From assembly GCA_028288725.1 (NCBI GenBank), contig JAQGIC010000035.1, forward strand, positions 1 through 64,000: a stretch of DNA of 64,000 nucleotides. Direction: 5' to 3'. The stretch comes from Rhodospirillales bacterium (lineage in GTDB: Bacteria > Pseudomonadota > Alphaproteobacteria > ATCC43930 > CGMCC-115725). This document shows positions 19,027-29,392 of this stretch, one piece after another. Each line of letters begins with the position of its first letter. The first letter of the stretch is position 1. The translations under genes were made by a program, and so were the position numbers. Under the pieces are notes generated by a model. That model had not been told where the DNA came from. It worked only from the letters and a program-made list of their open reading frames with translations, and did not search any database.

Positions 19027-19200
19027 TTAGCGTGCCATCGCCTCGATTTTCTTCGCCACCAGTTCCCACTGATGCGCGGCCGACATGCTGCCGCCGAGGC
19101 TGCTGTTCTCGGCCCGCTTGCGCGCTTGATCGGCAGCTTTCTTGCCGAACTGTTCGATGAGGGAGCGCGCGGCCTTCAACAATTCAATGTCTTCGCTCAT
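19027..19200 (-). CDS. Short conserved-looking protein, 57 residues
   Basis: An open frame of 57 codons from ATG 19200 (MSEDIELLKAARSLIEQFGK) to TAA 19027, ending WELVAKKIEAMAR. It is charged and probably helical, with no signal or membrane segment. It fills the gap between the rod-like gene, with which it converges 13 bases apart, and the RRM gene on the same strand. Composition and codon use look coding (G/C third positions, clean helical periodicity). Family unknown. Confidence 0.6.
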   Translation of the reverse strand: MSEDIELLKAARSLIEQFGKKAADQARKRAENSSLGGSMSAAHQWELVAKKIEAMAR

Positions 19201-19332
19201 GCAGGCTGAACCGTCTCGAAGTCAAAACAAGGGTTCGGTTGACGTCTCGTCCGGCCTCCCGACCGACCGGACCGTCCGCCGTCCTGCCAGCAAAATCGCT
19301 GCCAACAGGACCGGCCGCCCCGGATATAAGCC

Positions 19333-19779
19333 TTATGGACGAATAATCCGACGATTTTTGTACTCAACCACGATCGGGCGTGCGATTTTTGTCGCAGGCG
19401 CGTCCATTTTGCCATCGAAAGCCTCGGCGACATAGGGCCGGGGTGCTGCGACGGCGGCCGGAGCCGGCGCGGAAACCGGCCGCGGCGCCGGCTTTGGGGC
19501 GCCCTTGGCCCGCGGTGCCTGCGGCTTGGCCCGCCCGACCTTGATCTTGCGCTCGCCGACGATGGTCTTGTCGATCGCGCTGATCGCCTTTTCGACCGCA
19601 TTGTCCGGCGCCAGCGCCACCACCCCGATCGTCGCCGGCCCGGCATTGGCCGGAATCTGCTTGATCACGGCTCCGATCACCACACCGTAATCCTCGAACA
19701 GATCGGCCAGGGCGGGCGCGGTCATGTCGTCCGGCAGGTTGGTGACGATGAGATTGCCTTTGAAGGGTACCGGGCGCAT
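19333..19779 (-). CDS. RNA-recognition-motif protein
   Basis: A 148-residue protein with an N-terminal RRM (~7-84): RNP2-like NLIVTNLP, then ALADLFEDYGVVIGAVIK. The RNP1 position (ATIGVVALA) is poor in aromatics. A Lys/Arg/Pro/Ala-rich linker (KVGRAKPQAPRAKGAPKP) and a short basic C-terminus (VEYKNRRIIRP) follow. It probably binds RNA in the cytoplasm; targets are unknown. Single RRM proteins of bacteria often respond to cold or stress, but no such signal is visible here. Confidence 0.8.
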   Translation of the reverse strand: MRPVPFKGNLIVTNLPDDMTAPALADLFEDYGVVIGAVIKQIPANAGPATIGVVALAPDNAVEKAISAIDKTIVGERKIKVGRAKPQAPRAKGAPKPAPRPVSAPAPAAVAAPRPYVAEAFDGKMDAPATKIARPIVVEYKNRRIIRP

Positions 19780-20273
19780 TTGCCGACTTTCGAGAATGTA
19801 TTTCGTCGTAGTTTATGCTGCATCGCAGCAGAGCGGAAGCCCAAGATGTGGAGGCTGACCCGCATCGCACGCTAGACGATCGGGGTTACGAGACTCTTTC
19901 CACTGAGACGCGCCGGCGACATCGACGGCAATCAGGAGCGACGCGGGACCGAAGTTCCAACAGAATCATGGCCGGCACCGACCGCTCACGCAGGTCACGA
20001 CGGGCCTATCCGTTGCTTGCCAAGATCCTGCGTCCGGTGATTTTTGCCTTTGAGATCAACTCAAGATCGTCTCAATGCGCAGAATAACAATTATTAATTG
20101 CTTTCGTAAAAGTTTACGGGACAAAATTCGATTCTCGGAAGTTCATATCGGAACTGGAGATCTGTAGTTGCTTTCGATCTAACCGCAACTCAGAATTTCT
20201 TTCGTCCACCAACTCGCTTGGCGATCTCTTCCGTAGGGCCATTTTTGGCACCATGCCGACGAGGACCAAGAAG
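19780..20273. other. Gene-poor, AT-richer stretch
   Basis: About 490 bases without a supported gene. From about 20040 the sequence becomes markedly AT-rich for this genome (for example AATAACAATTATTAATTGC). It probably holds the promoter of the exported-protein gene that follows and that of the RRM gene. No duplicate of the nearby tRNA end, integrase remnant or insertion sequence was found. Confidence 0.5.
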
Positions 20274-20864
20274 ATGTCGAGAACAACAGCAGTCGCGGCC
20301 ATAGCATTGGCCGCCATAGCCGGCGCTTCCGCCGCCGTCGCGGCTCCGAGCCGCTCTCTCACCGAAGATGCCGAAGCTTGGTGGGTGAACGAAATGAACC
20401 AGCGAACTGCGCCGCCCGTGCCATTTTGCCTCGATGGCCGAGGCTCCGTCACTTATCTGCTACAAGCCTACAACGTTGGAAAGAAGACTACCGTTTGTCC
20501 CGTGCGGGCCAATAATCCAGTCGTCATTCCCATCGTCACAACGGCGTTTTCCAACACAATATACATCGGAACAATGCTGCTCAGGGCCGGAGCGCTTATC
20601 GACCAAACGACAAATCTGAGCTTCTCGCTCGACGGCCACACCGAAGCCATCACGCCTCAGTGGCGGACGCCCACTTCGTACTTCATAACTTCGGCCACGG
20701 AAGCTCAGCTTCCCACGTATACCATTGCCGACGGATACTTCACCACGCGGAGCTTTCCGCCCGGCACCCACGTGGTCCATACCACCGGCTGCTATCCTTC
20801 CGACACGATGTCGGGAGCAGTTCGATATTGCACCGACATGACCTACATTCTGGTCGCGAAGTAA
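20274..20864 (+). CDS. Exported protein of unknown function
   Basis: A 196-residue protein with a signal peptide (MSRTTAVAAIALAAIAGASA, cleavage near VAA-PSR). The mature part is rich in Thr, Tyr and beta-type segments and has four cysteines (FCLDG, TVCPV, GCYPSD, YCTDM), consistent with disulfides and a beta fold in the periplasm or outside the cell. ATG 20274 has GAGG at good spacing; ATG 20253 is an alternative. Codon use and GC are lower than in neighbouring genes, and it lies downstream of the 3' end of a tRNA gene, hinting at acquisition. No family recognised. Confidence 0.6.
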   Translation: MSRTTAVAAIALAAIAGASAAVAAPSRSLTEDAEAWWVNEMNQRTAPPVPFCLDGRGSVTYLLQAYNVGKKTTVCPVRANNPVVIPIVTTAFSNTIYIGTMLLRAGALIDQTTNLSFSLDGHTEAITPQWRTPTSYFITSATEAQLPTYTIADGYFTTRSFPPGTHVVHTTGCYPSDTMSGAVRYCTDMTYILVAK

Positions 20865-20985
20865 CGATCCGACAGCTCGGCGCATGGATTTTCGTCCAAA
20901 AAGCCGCTTTTTCACGCGATCTTTTCTGGATTTTCCCGCGGCGGAAGATCCCGCAGCGGGGGATTTTCCGAGCGCTTCAAGGGGT

Positions 20986-21062
20986 TGGTAGGCCCGGCCG
21001 GACTCGAACCGACGACAACACCGTTATGAGCGGCGCGTTCTAACCAACTGAACTACGGGCCC
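20986..21062 (-). tRNA. tRNA with CAT anticodon (elongator Met or lysidine-type Ile2)
   Basis: Minus strand: acceptor GGGCCCG/CGGGCCT (first pair G-U), D arm GTTCAGTTGGTTAGAAC, anticodon loop CTCATAA (anticodon CAT), T arm GTCGGTTCGAGTCCGGC and encoded ACCA. It is not an initiator tRNA, because the anticodon stem lacks the three G-C pairs. CAT elongator genes can be Met or Ile2; the GGGCCCG acceptor favours Ile2 in my judgement but this is not certain. Confidence 0.93.
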
Positions 21063-21151
21063 CCGCCTTGCGCATTCGACGGATACCGTCGAATTGGGCG
21101 GCGGAGTTTGCGCGAGCCTCGGGGCAAAAGGCAAGCCCCCGGGGGCGGGCT

Positions 21152-22315
21152 TCAGCCATCGATCTGGCGGAGGGCCGCCACGAACCGGTCAAGCTCCGCC
21201 TCGGTCGTGAGATAGCTGACCGAGGCCCGCAGCACCTCGCCGAGGCCGCGCGCATCCATGTCGAGCGGCGTATAGGCCCGGCCGTTGAAACCGATATTGA
21301 TGCCTTGGGCGGCAAGCGCCGCCTGCACCCGGGCGCCCGTCTGTCCCGCCAGGGTGAAGGCGACCAGGCCGGAGCGTTCGACGCCCAGGTCCTGCAGCCG
21401 GACGCCCGGCACGTCCGCCAGCCGGGCGCGCAAGGCCTCGGCATTGGCGAACACGGCCGCACGGATGCGGTCGAGCCCCAGATCGAGCGCCTGACGCAAG
21501 GCCACGCCCAGGCCGAGGCGCAGGGCGGCCGGCCCCTCGGCGGATTCGAACCGGCGCGCATCGGACAGCGGCACCGCGCCGCCGGGACCGATCGGGGCCG
21601 AATGGGTATCGACGAACGCCGGTTCGAGTCGGTCCTGAAAATCGCGGCGCACGAACAGCAGGCCGGTGCCGCGCGGGCCCCGCAGCGCCTTGCGGCCGGG
21701 TGCGGTCAGCACGTCGCAGCCGAGCGCCGCCACATCGACCGGCAATTGGCCCACGGCCTGGGCCGCGTCGAGGAAATAGGGCACGCCCGCGGCCCGGGCC
21801 AGCCGGCCGACCGCGGCGGCGGGCTGAATGAGGCCGCCATTGGCCGGCGCCCAGGTGAGCGCCACCAGGCGGACCCGATCGTCGAGCAGGCCCGCCAACG
21901 CGTCGAGCGAGATCCGGCCCTCGGCATCGGCCGGCACCGTCTCGATCGCGAGACCGGCCCGCTGCAGGCACGCGAGATTGCCGCCCCATTCGGACCGTCC
22001 GACCAGCACCCGGTCGCCCGGCTTCAGACGCAAGGCGGCGAAAGCGCGGCCCCAGCCGTCGGAATTGCCGCCGGTAAAAGCGATTTCGTCCGCCGCGGCG
22101 CCCAGCAATTCGGCCGCATCGGCGCGGACCTGATCGAGATGGGCGGCGACGGCGACGCCGGACTCCATCGAACCGAACTCGGCCTCGCGCCGGAGATGCG
22201 CCTCGATCGCCGCCACCGTCGCGGCCGACATGAGCGAGCTGCCGGCGTGATTGAGATGCAGGATCCGGTCGGCGCCCGGCGTCTCCGCACGGAGCCGCGC
22301 GATATCGAGGGTCAT
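21152..22315 (-). CDS. Class V aminotransferase family PLP enzyme
   Basis: A 387-residue fold-type I PLP enzyme of the cysteine desulfurase/isopenicillin-N epimerase/kynureninase group. The N-terminus is typical (HLNHAGSSLMSAATVAAIEA). The PLP aspartate is in FLDAAQAVGQ (D183) and the Schiff-base lysine in APGRKALRGPRGTG (K209), followed by GLLFVRRD. The start at 22315 (MTLDIARL) overlaps the ridA stop as ATGA; the frame stays open further upstream only as antisense-like sequence inside ridA. Coupling with RidA suggests a reaction that releases reactive enamine/imine intermediates, which RidA clears. Substrate unknown. Confidence 0.85.
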   Translation of the reverse strand: MTLDIARLRAETPGADRILHLNHAGSSLMSAATVAAIEAHLRREAEFGSMESGVAVAAHLDQVRADAAELLGAAADEIAFTGGNSDGWGRAFAALRLKPGDRVLVGRSEWGGNLACLQRAGLAIETVPADAEGRISLDALAGLLDDRVRLVALTWAPANGGLIQPAAAVGRLARAAGVPYFLDAAQAVGQLPVDVAALGCDVLTAPGRKALRGPRGTGLLFVRRDFQDRLEPAFVDTHSAPIGPGGAVPLSDARRFESAEGPAALRLGLGVALRQALDLGLDRIRAAVFANAEALRARLADVPGVRLQDLGVERSGLVAFTLAGQTGARVQAALAAQGINIGFNGRAYTPLDMDARGLGEVLRASVSYLTTEAELDRFVAALRQIDG

Positions 22316-22776
22316 GCCCGGCCGTCCTTCAGTTCCACGATCGCCTCGACCTCGACGGCGGCGCCGCGCGGCAGCGAGGCGACCCCGACCGTGGTGCGGG
22401 CATGGCGCCCGGCCTCGCCCAGCACCGCCACGACCAGATCCGACGCGCCGTTGCCGACCAGCGGATGCTGGGTGAACTCCGGCGTCGCCGCCACGAAGAT
22501 GCCGAGTCGGGCCACGCGGCCGATCCGCGTGACATCGCCCTCGACCAGCCGGTCGATCTGGGCCAGCAGGCTGAGTGCCGCGGCGGCCGCGGCCGCCTGT
22601 CCCTGCTCGACGGTCAATTCGGCGCCGAGCCGCCCGGTCACGCCGGCCGAGACCTGACCCGAAATGAAGGCGAGCGCGCCGATGCGGGTGACCGGCACGT
22701 AATTCGCGGCCGGTCCCGACGCCTCGGGCAGTTGGTGGCCGAGCCGCGCCAGGCGGTCGGCGATCGTGTCGGTCAT
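22312..22776 (-). CDS. RidA/YjgF family enamine/imine deaminase
   Basis: A 154-residue protein, longer than the classic ~128-residue RidA and closer to the YjgF-like subgroup that begins DTIADRLARLGHQLPEAS and VPVTRIGALAFISGQV. An arginine at the expected site (SLPRGAAVEVEA, R137) is followed by the acidic end of the active site. RidA proteins hydrolyse 2-aminoacrylate and related enamines made by PLP enzymes. It is translationally coupled (ATGA overlap) to the class V aminotransferase. Start 22776 has GGAGGG upstream. Confidence 0.88.
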   Translation of the reverse strand: MTDTIADRLARLGHQLPEASGPAANYVPVTRIGALAFISGQVSAGVTGRLGAELTVEQGQAAAAAAALSLLAQIDRLVEGDVTRIGRVARLGIFVAATPEFTQHPLVGNGASDLVVAVLGEAGRHARTTVGVASLPRGAAVEVEAIVELKDGRA

Positions 22777-22879
22777 GAGACGCTCCCTCCATCGAAACTG
22801 AGGCGCCGATGCTAAGCCATCGGCGGGCTGCCAGACCAATTCATATCAGCCGGACCATGGATGAGCCGGATTGATCCAT

Positions 22880-23053
22880 TGCCGCCGCCCCGACCAGCCA
22901 GTCGCACGGCCAGTCCCCCCTCCAGCGCGTGGATATGGTGGCTGACCGCGCTTTGGCTGACCAGCAGCTCGTCGCCGGCCTTGCTGAAGCTCAGATGCCG
23001 CCCGGCCGCCTCGAAGGCGCGGAGGCGGCGAGCGGCGGCAGGCGGCGGGACAT
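22880..23053 (-). pseudogene. Decayed 5' end of a LysR-type regulator
   Basis: From ATG 23053 the frame reads MSRRLPPL, then the LysR helix-turn-helix continues only in another frame as LRAFEAAGRHLSFSKAG and LLVSQSAVSHHIHALEG. That is the N-terminal domain of GcvA-type LysR proteins. The similarity stops after about 50 residues and the whole effector domain is missing. This is a frameshifted, truncated remnant, upstream of ridA on the same strand. It may once have regulated the ridA-aminotransferase pair. Confidence 0.75.
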
Positions 23054-23128
23054 GGCACCTCGAACCCAAGGAAGTTTGCCGGAGCTTAGCGTGCCGTCAT
23101 CGAAGCTTGCTAGCCTTGGCCCCGACCG

Positions 23129-23185
23129 ATCGTTTAGGGTCGCGCCCGGGCGACAGTGAATCGTTTAGGGTCGCGCCCACGCGAC
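23129..23185. repeat. Two-copy tandem repeat, 31-bp period
   Basis: A 26-base unit beginning ATCGTTTAGGGTCGCGCCC occurs at 23129-23154 and 23160-23185, differing at two positions. It lies between the LysR remnant and the ICMT-like gene, just upstream of that gene's ribosome-binding site. It could be a regulatory duplication or a slippage product. Confidence 0.7.
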
Positions 23186-23197
23186 GGGAGATGCCGG

Positions 23198-23914
23198 GTG
23201 GTCGAAGAAAGTTTGACGGCGGGCGAGGCGGGAGGCGCGCTGGCCGCGTTCCGGTCCAGCCGGACCTACGACACCCTGATGCGCCTGCCGATCCTCATCT
23301 ACAACGGCTATATCCTGGTCGGCGAGATCAGGGGGCTGGCCGCCTGGATCGCGGGCCAGCCGGCGCCGTTCGCACTCACTCCGGCGACCGCGACCGTGCT
23401 CGCGTCGCGCGTCGCCCTCATCCTGTTCCTGGCCCTGCTGATGGCGTTTCATCTGGTCCGCCGCCGGCCGGTCGCCAAGGCGCGCGGGCTGCTGCCGCGC
23501 CTGGTCGCCCTGGCCGGCGCCACCCTGACGCTGGCCATGATCCTGCTGGATCGGACGCCGGGATCGATCGCGGTCAACATCGCGTCGGCGGCGCTGATCC
23601 TGATCGGCAACTACGTCTCGATCGTCGCGGTCATGTCGCTCGGCCGCTCGCTCAGCATCATGCCCGAGGCGCGCCGGCTGGTGACGAGCGGGCCCTACCG
23701 CTTCGTGCGCCATCCGCTCTATGCCGCCGAGGAAATCGCGATCCTGGGCGTCTGGCTGCAATTCATGAGCTGGCCGGCAACGGCGATCCTGGTCGGCCAT
23801 TTCATCATCCAGCTCTGGCGATTGAGCTTCGAGGAAGCCGTGCTGCGCGAGAGCTTCCCGGAATATGACGCGTACGCGCGGCAGACCGCGCGGCTGATAC
23901 CAGGGGTCTATTAG
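23198..23914 (+). CDS. Isoprenylcysteine-carboxyl-methyltransferase-like membrane protein
   Basis: A 238-residue integral membrane protein with about five helices. The C-terminus has the ICMT/PEMT-type SAM-binding pattern: SGPYRFVRHPLYAAEEIA, then an E and FPEYDAYARQTARLIP. Bacterial members of this family methylate small or lipid substrates that are rarely known. GTG 23198 is chosen because GGGAG lies eight bases upstream; an earlier in-frame ATG (23156) would include the tandem repeat. The following gene starts 10 bases later and is likely co-transcribed. Confidence 0.82.
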   Translation: MVEESLTAGEAGGALAAFRSSRTYDTLMRLPILIYNGYILVGEIRGLAAWIAGQPAPFALTPATATVLASRVALILFLALLMAFHLVRRRPVAKARGLLPRLVALAGATLTLAMILLDRTPGSIAVNIASAALILIGNYVSIVAVMSLGRSLSIMPEARRLVTSGPYRFVRHPLYAAEEIAILGVWLQFMSWPATAILVGHFIIQLWRLSFEEAVLRESFPEYDAYARQTARLIPGVY

Positions 23915-23923
23915 GGGGAAAAC

Positions 23924-24346
23924 ATGGGACGGACGGCACTGCTGACGGCGGCGGCGATCATCATCCTGGGCGTGGCTCTGGTCATGTTCTTGCGGCCGAC
24001 GCCCTATTTTCCGGTTGCACGGGTCGCGGCCCCCGAGGGCGTGGCGCTCAGCTTTCTGCAGGACCAGACGGCGACCGAGGCCGATTGCCAGGCCGCCAAC
24101 CAGCGCGTGACTGCGACGATGCTGGCCAATTGCAAGGAATGCAGCCTGGCCGAGGCGCGCTGCGTCGATGACGCGCCCAAGGAACTGGGCCAGACCGCGG
24201 CCGGCCCGCAGGACATGATCGCGGCCAAGGGCCTGAAGATCCTGATCACCGCCCCGCCCGTGGCCGCCCACGCGCTGTGCCGGAGCCTGGCGGCCGGCAT
24301 CGCCACCAACGATGCGACGGCGAAATGCCTGCAGGCGGCGGATTAG
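23924..24346 (+). CDS. Membrane-anchored six-cysteine protein, unknown function
   Basis: A 140-residue protein with one N-terminal hydrophobic helix (ALLTAAAIIILGVALVMFL) and a soluble periplasmic-side domain. Its cysteines are at about 55, 70, 73, 80, 119 and 135, including the CKEC-x6-C cluster (C70, C73, C80). Paired disulfides or metal binding are both possible. It has a GGGGGAAAAC ribosome-binding region and follows the ICMT-like gene by 10 bases. Family not recognised. Confidence 0.72.
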   Translation: MGRTALLTAAAIIILGVALVMFLRPTPYFPVARVAAPEGVALSFLQDQTATEADCQAANQRVTATMLANCKECSLAEARCVDDAPKELGQTAAGPQDMIAAKGLKILITAPPVAAHALCRSLAAGIATNDATAKCLQAAD

Positions 24347-24357
24347 ACACATGAAAA

Positions 24358-24379
24358 GGGCCGGTCTTTCGACCGGCCC
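24358..24379. terminator. Rho-independent terminator between convergent units
   Basis: GGGCCGGTC (24358-24366) pairs with GACCGGCCC (24371-24379) with a 4-base loop. On the minus strand it is followed by TTTT, so it fits the end of the rpoD transcript best. On the plus strand AAATTT follows, which may also serve the six-cysteine gene. Confidence 0.8.
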
Positions 24380-24391
24380 AAATTTCTCTCC

Positions 24392-24420
24392 CGTCATTCC
24401 CGCGGGGGGCGGGAATGACG
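24392..24420. repeat. REP-like palindrome with GCGGGAATGACG core
   Basis: A perfect 12-bp inverted repeat, CGTCATTCCCGC (24392-24403) and GCGGGAATGACG (24409-24420), with a five-G loop. The same core recurs at 34478-34503 and, shorter, at 34400-34426 and 39182-39199, always between genes. Confidence 0.8.
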
Positions 24421-24433
24421 ACGGAAGACGGTC

Positions 24434-26392
<1,959 letters not shown>

Positions 26393-26658
26393 CTTGAACC
26401 CAGTCCTAACATAAACCAGAGGGCGCCGCCGATCCCGCCGCCCGCCCCCGGGACGGCCAGATCGACTCGTCTGTCTTCAGCGGATTCTTACCGTCCGGCA
26501 CGGCCGGAACCCGCTCCTAGTGGAGACATCAGACGGAAGAATCCGCCTGATCTATCCACAACTCATTAATATGGTGGACCAATGCATCTGCCGCTTGGAA
26601 ACCAAGCGATAGGATCGGACCACCAGTCCCCCCTGCAATCTTTACAAGGGTCGAAAAA

Positions 26659-28536
26659 TCAATGCCGACCGGGCGACACCCATCCGGCTGTCGCCCCGTC
26701 GAATTCGGCCTGTTCCGTGCGCTCGATTTCCGCCTGCTCCTGCAAGGCTGTAATGCGGGCCCAACTGGCTTCCGTCGGCTCGATCTCGAACCGGCGCACG
26801 GCCGCTTCGAGTTCCTGTGCCCGATCCAGATGACTGTGCCACAAGGTCAGAGCCTGCAGCCAACCGAGCCTCGTCGTCTCCCGATCCGCCGGCAGCGCAA
26901 ATTGCGTGTGGGCGAGAACCTGTTGACCGAGCAAGCGCTCCACATCCCGGACAAAGCCGTGGTTGGTGAGGTGATGCTGAAGGGTGGCTGCGTCAAGTCC
27001 GGAATTTGCGGCGTGGACGTTTAAGATCTCTCGACGCAGTTTGTCAAGGTCCGGCGCGGTCAGGACCATATGCGCGAATTCCTCGACATGATCGTCGAGC
27101 AGGTCGGGCCGGGCCAGCACCATGGCGACCAGCAGCTCCTGCCGCCGCCGCTCCACCGCTTGGGTCCCGAGCGTCAGGCGCGCACCGGAGACGACCTCCG
27201 GCACCTGCGGCTTGAACCGCCCATTGCGGTCCTTGACGGTCTTCTGGCGGGTATTCGCGCGCTGGGGACGACCCTGCTCGTACATCTTGTTTTTGAAGAA
27301 GTACTGGTATTCCCGCTTCAGCCCCTCGTCGGCAATGGCGAAGGCGCGGGCGTTCAGGCGATGCGTAAGATCGGCGCGACGCTCCGGCGTGTCGATCGGC
27401 CGCGCCGCCAGTTCCTGGGCGAACAGCACCTCGGCCAGCGGCTTAGCGCCATCCAGCACCGCCTGCATGGCAAGATTGCCCTGGCGGCCGATCAGACTGT
27501 CCGGATCCTCCCCCGCCGGCAGCACCGCGAATTTGAGCGAGCGGCCGGCCTTCAGCAGCGGCAAGGCCCGGTCGAGCCCGCGCGACGCCGCGCGCTGGCC
27601 CGCGGCATCGCCGTCGAAACACAGGGTCGGCTCGGGCGTCAGCTTCCATAATTCTTCGAGCTGTTCCTCGGTCAGCGCCGTGCCGAGCGGGGCGACCGCG
27701 CCCTCGAAACCGGCGCGATGCAGCGCGATCACGTCCATATAGCCTTCGGTCACGACCAGCTGCGCGCCCTTGGCCACGCCGGCACGGGCCCAGCTGAGGC
27801 CGTAGAGCACGCGGCCCTTATGGAACAGCGGCGTATCCGGCGAATTCAGGTACTTGGGCTTGCCATCGCCCATGACGCGGCCGCCGAACGCGATGACCCG
27901 GCCGGCGCGATCCAGGATCGGGAACATCACCCGGTCGCGGAAATAGTCGAAGCTGTCGCGGCCGTCGTCGGGCTTCTTCACCAGCCCGGCCTCGATCAGC
28001 ATGTCCTCGGGAAATTCGCGCAGCAGAAACTGCTTCAACAGGCCCTGGCCGCCGGAGAAGCCCGGGGCATAGCCCAGGCGAAACCGCTCGATCGCCGCCC
28101 GGTCGAGCCCGCGCTGATCCAGATAGGCCCGCGCGGCCGCACCCGCCTGCCCGTCCAATTGCGCCTGGAAGAACCCGGCCGCGGCCTCCATGACCTCGAC
28201 CAGGGTCTTCTGCTTGAACACGCGCTCGCGCTCTTGGGGGCTCGCGCGCGGGACTTCCAGCCCTGCCTCGCCGGCCAGCTGCTCGACCGCTTCGAGGAAG
28301 CCCAGGTTCTGCGACTGCATGACATAGCCGATGACGTCGCCATGGGCGCCGCAGCCGAAGCAGTGGAAGAAGCCCTTCTCGTCATTGACCGTGAAGGACG
28401 GCGACTTCTCGTTATGGAACGGGCAGAGCCCGCTGTATTCCCGCCCCTTCTTGATCAGCCGGACCTTGCGGCCGATCACGTCCGGCAGCGAGACGCGAAT
28501 GCGGATCTCGTCGAGGAAGCCGGGCGGAAAGGCCAT
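26659..28536 (-). CDS. dnaG: DNA primase
   Basis: Makes RNA primers at the replication fork. The N-terminal zinc domain is visible as CPFHNEKSPSF and HCFGCGAHGD (C, H, C, C ligands). The TOPRIM catalytic core has VTEGYMDVIALHRAGF and LCFDGDAAGQRA, and the C-terminal helicase-binding domain is compact. At 625 residues it has the usual length for alphaproteobacterial DnaG. It lies 266 bases upstream of rpoD and 25 bases after yqeY on the same strand. Confidence 0.97.
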   Translation of the reverse strand: MAFPPGFLDEIRIRVSLPDVIGRKVRLIKKGREYSGLCPFHNEKSPSFTVNDEKGFFHCFGCGAHGDVIGYVMQSQNLGFLEAVEQLAGEAGLEVPRASPQERERVFKQKTLVEVMEAAAGFFQAQLDGQAGAAARAYLDQRGLDRAAIERFRLGYAPGFSGGQGLLKQFLLREFPEDMLIEAGLVKKPDDGRDSFDYFRDRVMFPILDRAGRVIAFGGRVMGDGKPKYLNSPDTPLFHKGRVLYGLSWARAGVAKGAQLVVTEGYMDVIALHRAGFEGAVAPLGTALTEEQLEELWKLTPEPTLCFDGDAAGQRAASRGLDRALPLLKAGRSLKFAVLPAGEDPDSLIGRQGNLAMQAVLDGAKPLAEVLFAQELAARPIDTPERRADLTHRLNARAFAIADEGLKREYQYFFKNKMYEQGRPQRANTRQKTVKDRNGRFKPQVPEVVSGARLTLGTQAVERRRQELLVAMVLARPDLLDDHVEEFAHMVLTAPDLDKLRREILNVHAANSGLDAATLQHHLTNHGFVRDVERLLGQQVLAHTQFALPADRETTRLGWLQALTLWHSHLDRAQELEAAVRRFEIEPTEASWARITALQEQAEIERTEQAEFDGATAGWVSPGRH

Positions 28537-28561
28537 TTTCGGGGGCGGGGTCTGGCGGGCT

Positions 28562-29023
28562 CTAGACGACGGTCAGCGCTTCTTTGACCAGCGCGCTCGC
28601 CTTCGGAAAATCCATCTCGCCGGCATGGCGTTCCTTCAAAGCCGCCATGGTGCGGCCCATGTCCTTGATGCTGGCGGCGCCGATCTCGCCGATCACGGTC
28701 TTGATTGCGGCGCGCGTCGCCGCCTCGTCCATCTGCTGCGGCAGGAACCGCTCGATGATGGCGATCTCGGCGGATTCCTGGTCGACCAGGTCGGCGCGGT
28801 TGCCCTGTTTATAGAGCTCGATGCTTTCGCGACGCTGCTTGATCATGCCCTGCAGTACCGACAGCACGGCCGAGTCGTCGATTCCGTCCGGGTTGCCCAG
28901 CCCACGCGCCTCGATATCCTTGTCCTTGAGCTTGGCCAGGACCATCCGCAGGGTGGAGGTGGCGCGCTGGTCGCGGGCCTTCATGGCCTCTTTGACCGCG
29001 TCGCTCAGGGCTTGGCGCAGCAT
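28562..29023 (-). CDS. GatB/YqeY domain-containing protein
   Basis: A 153-residue YqeY protein, all helical, resembling the tail domain of GatB. The family pattern runs from LRQALSDAVKEAMKARDQRA to GAASIKDMGRTMAALKERH. It may influence tRNA-dependent amidation, but the exact role is not established. It is the first gene of the yqeY-dnaG-rpoD unit, an order typical of alphaproteobacteria, and is divergent from carA. Confidence 0.93.
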   Translation of the reverse strand: MLRQALSDAVKEAMKARDQRATSTLRMVLAKLKDKDIEARGLGNPDGIDDSAVLSVLQGMIKQRRESIELYKQGNRADLVDQESAEIAIIERFLPQQMDEAATRAAIKTVIGEIGAASIKDMGRTMAALKERHAGEMDFPKASALVKEALTVV

Positions 29024-29392
29024 GATCGTTTCCTATTCATATGAGCGTGAGCCGGCATAGATAGGAAAAATCCTACAGCTTTCCCAATGCCGAATCGAGC
29101 GGCCCGCCATCCGGTTTTGAAACTGGCGTAGCGGGGCAATTCGATGGGTCCTCCGCGCTTGCCGCATTGCAATGCAGCCCCCAGCCCTGAATCGGGACGT
29201 CGCGCTTGACGGCATATGCCTCAGGGACTACTCGAAAAGCTCGCCGGGTCATGTTCCCCGGTGACCCTGTAAGAGGTCGGTTTTGCCGCGAGATGCGGTG
29301 TCCTCCCTGTCGGCTTGGCTTTTGCCTTTCGCCCACGGGGGGTCGACGCGCATCTAAAGGTAAGCACGACCTTTTCGACCGAGGAGCCGATC
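29024..29392. other. Divergent promoter region between yqeY and carA
   Basis: A 369-base spacer without a supported gene, though open frames exist on both strands. It must hold the yqeY and carA promoters. A modest inverted repeat GGGTCA/TGACCC (29246-29251 and 29262-29267) is visible. No riboswitch or PyrR-type anti-terminator was recognised. Confidence 0.5.

Noticed and set aside
21152-22792. 546-residue version of the class V aminotransferase
   Set aside because: The first ~159 residues are an Arg/Gly-rich shadow of ridA; the real start is 22315 with an ATGA overlap.
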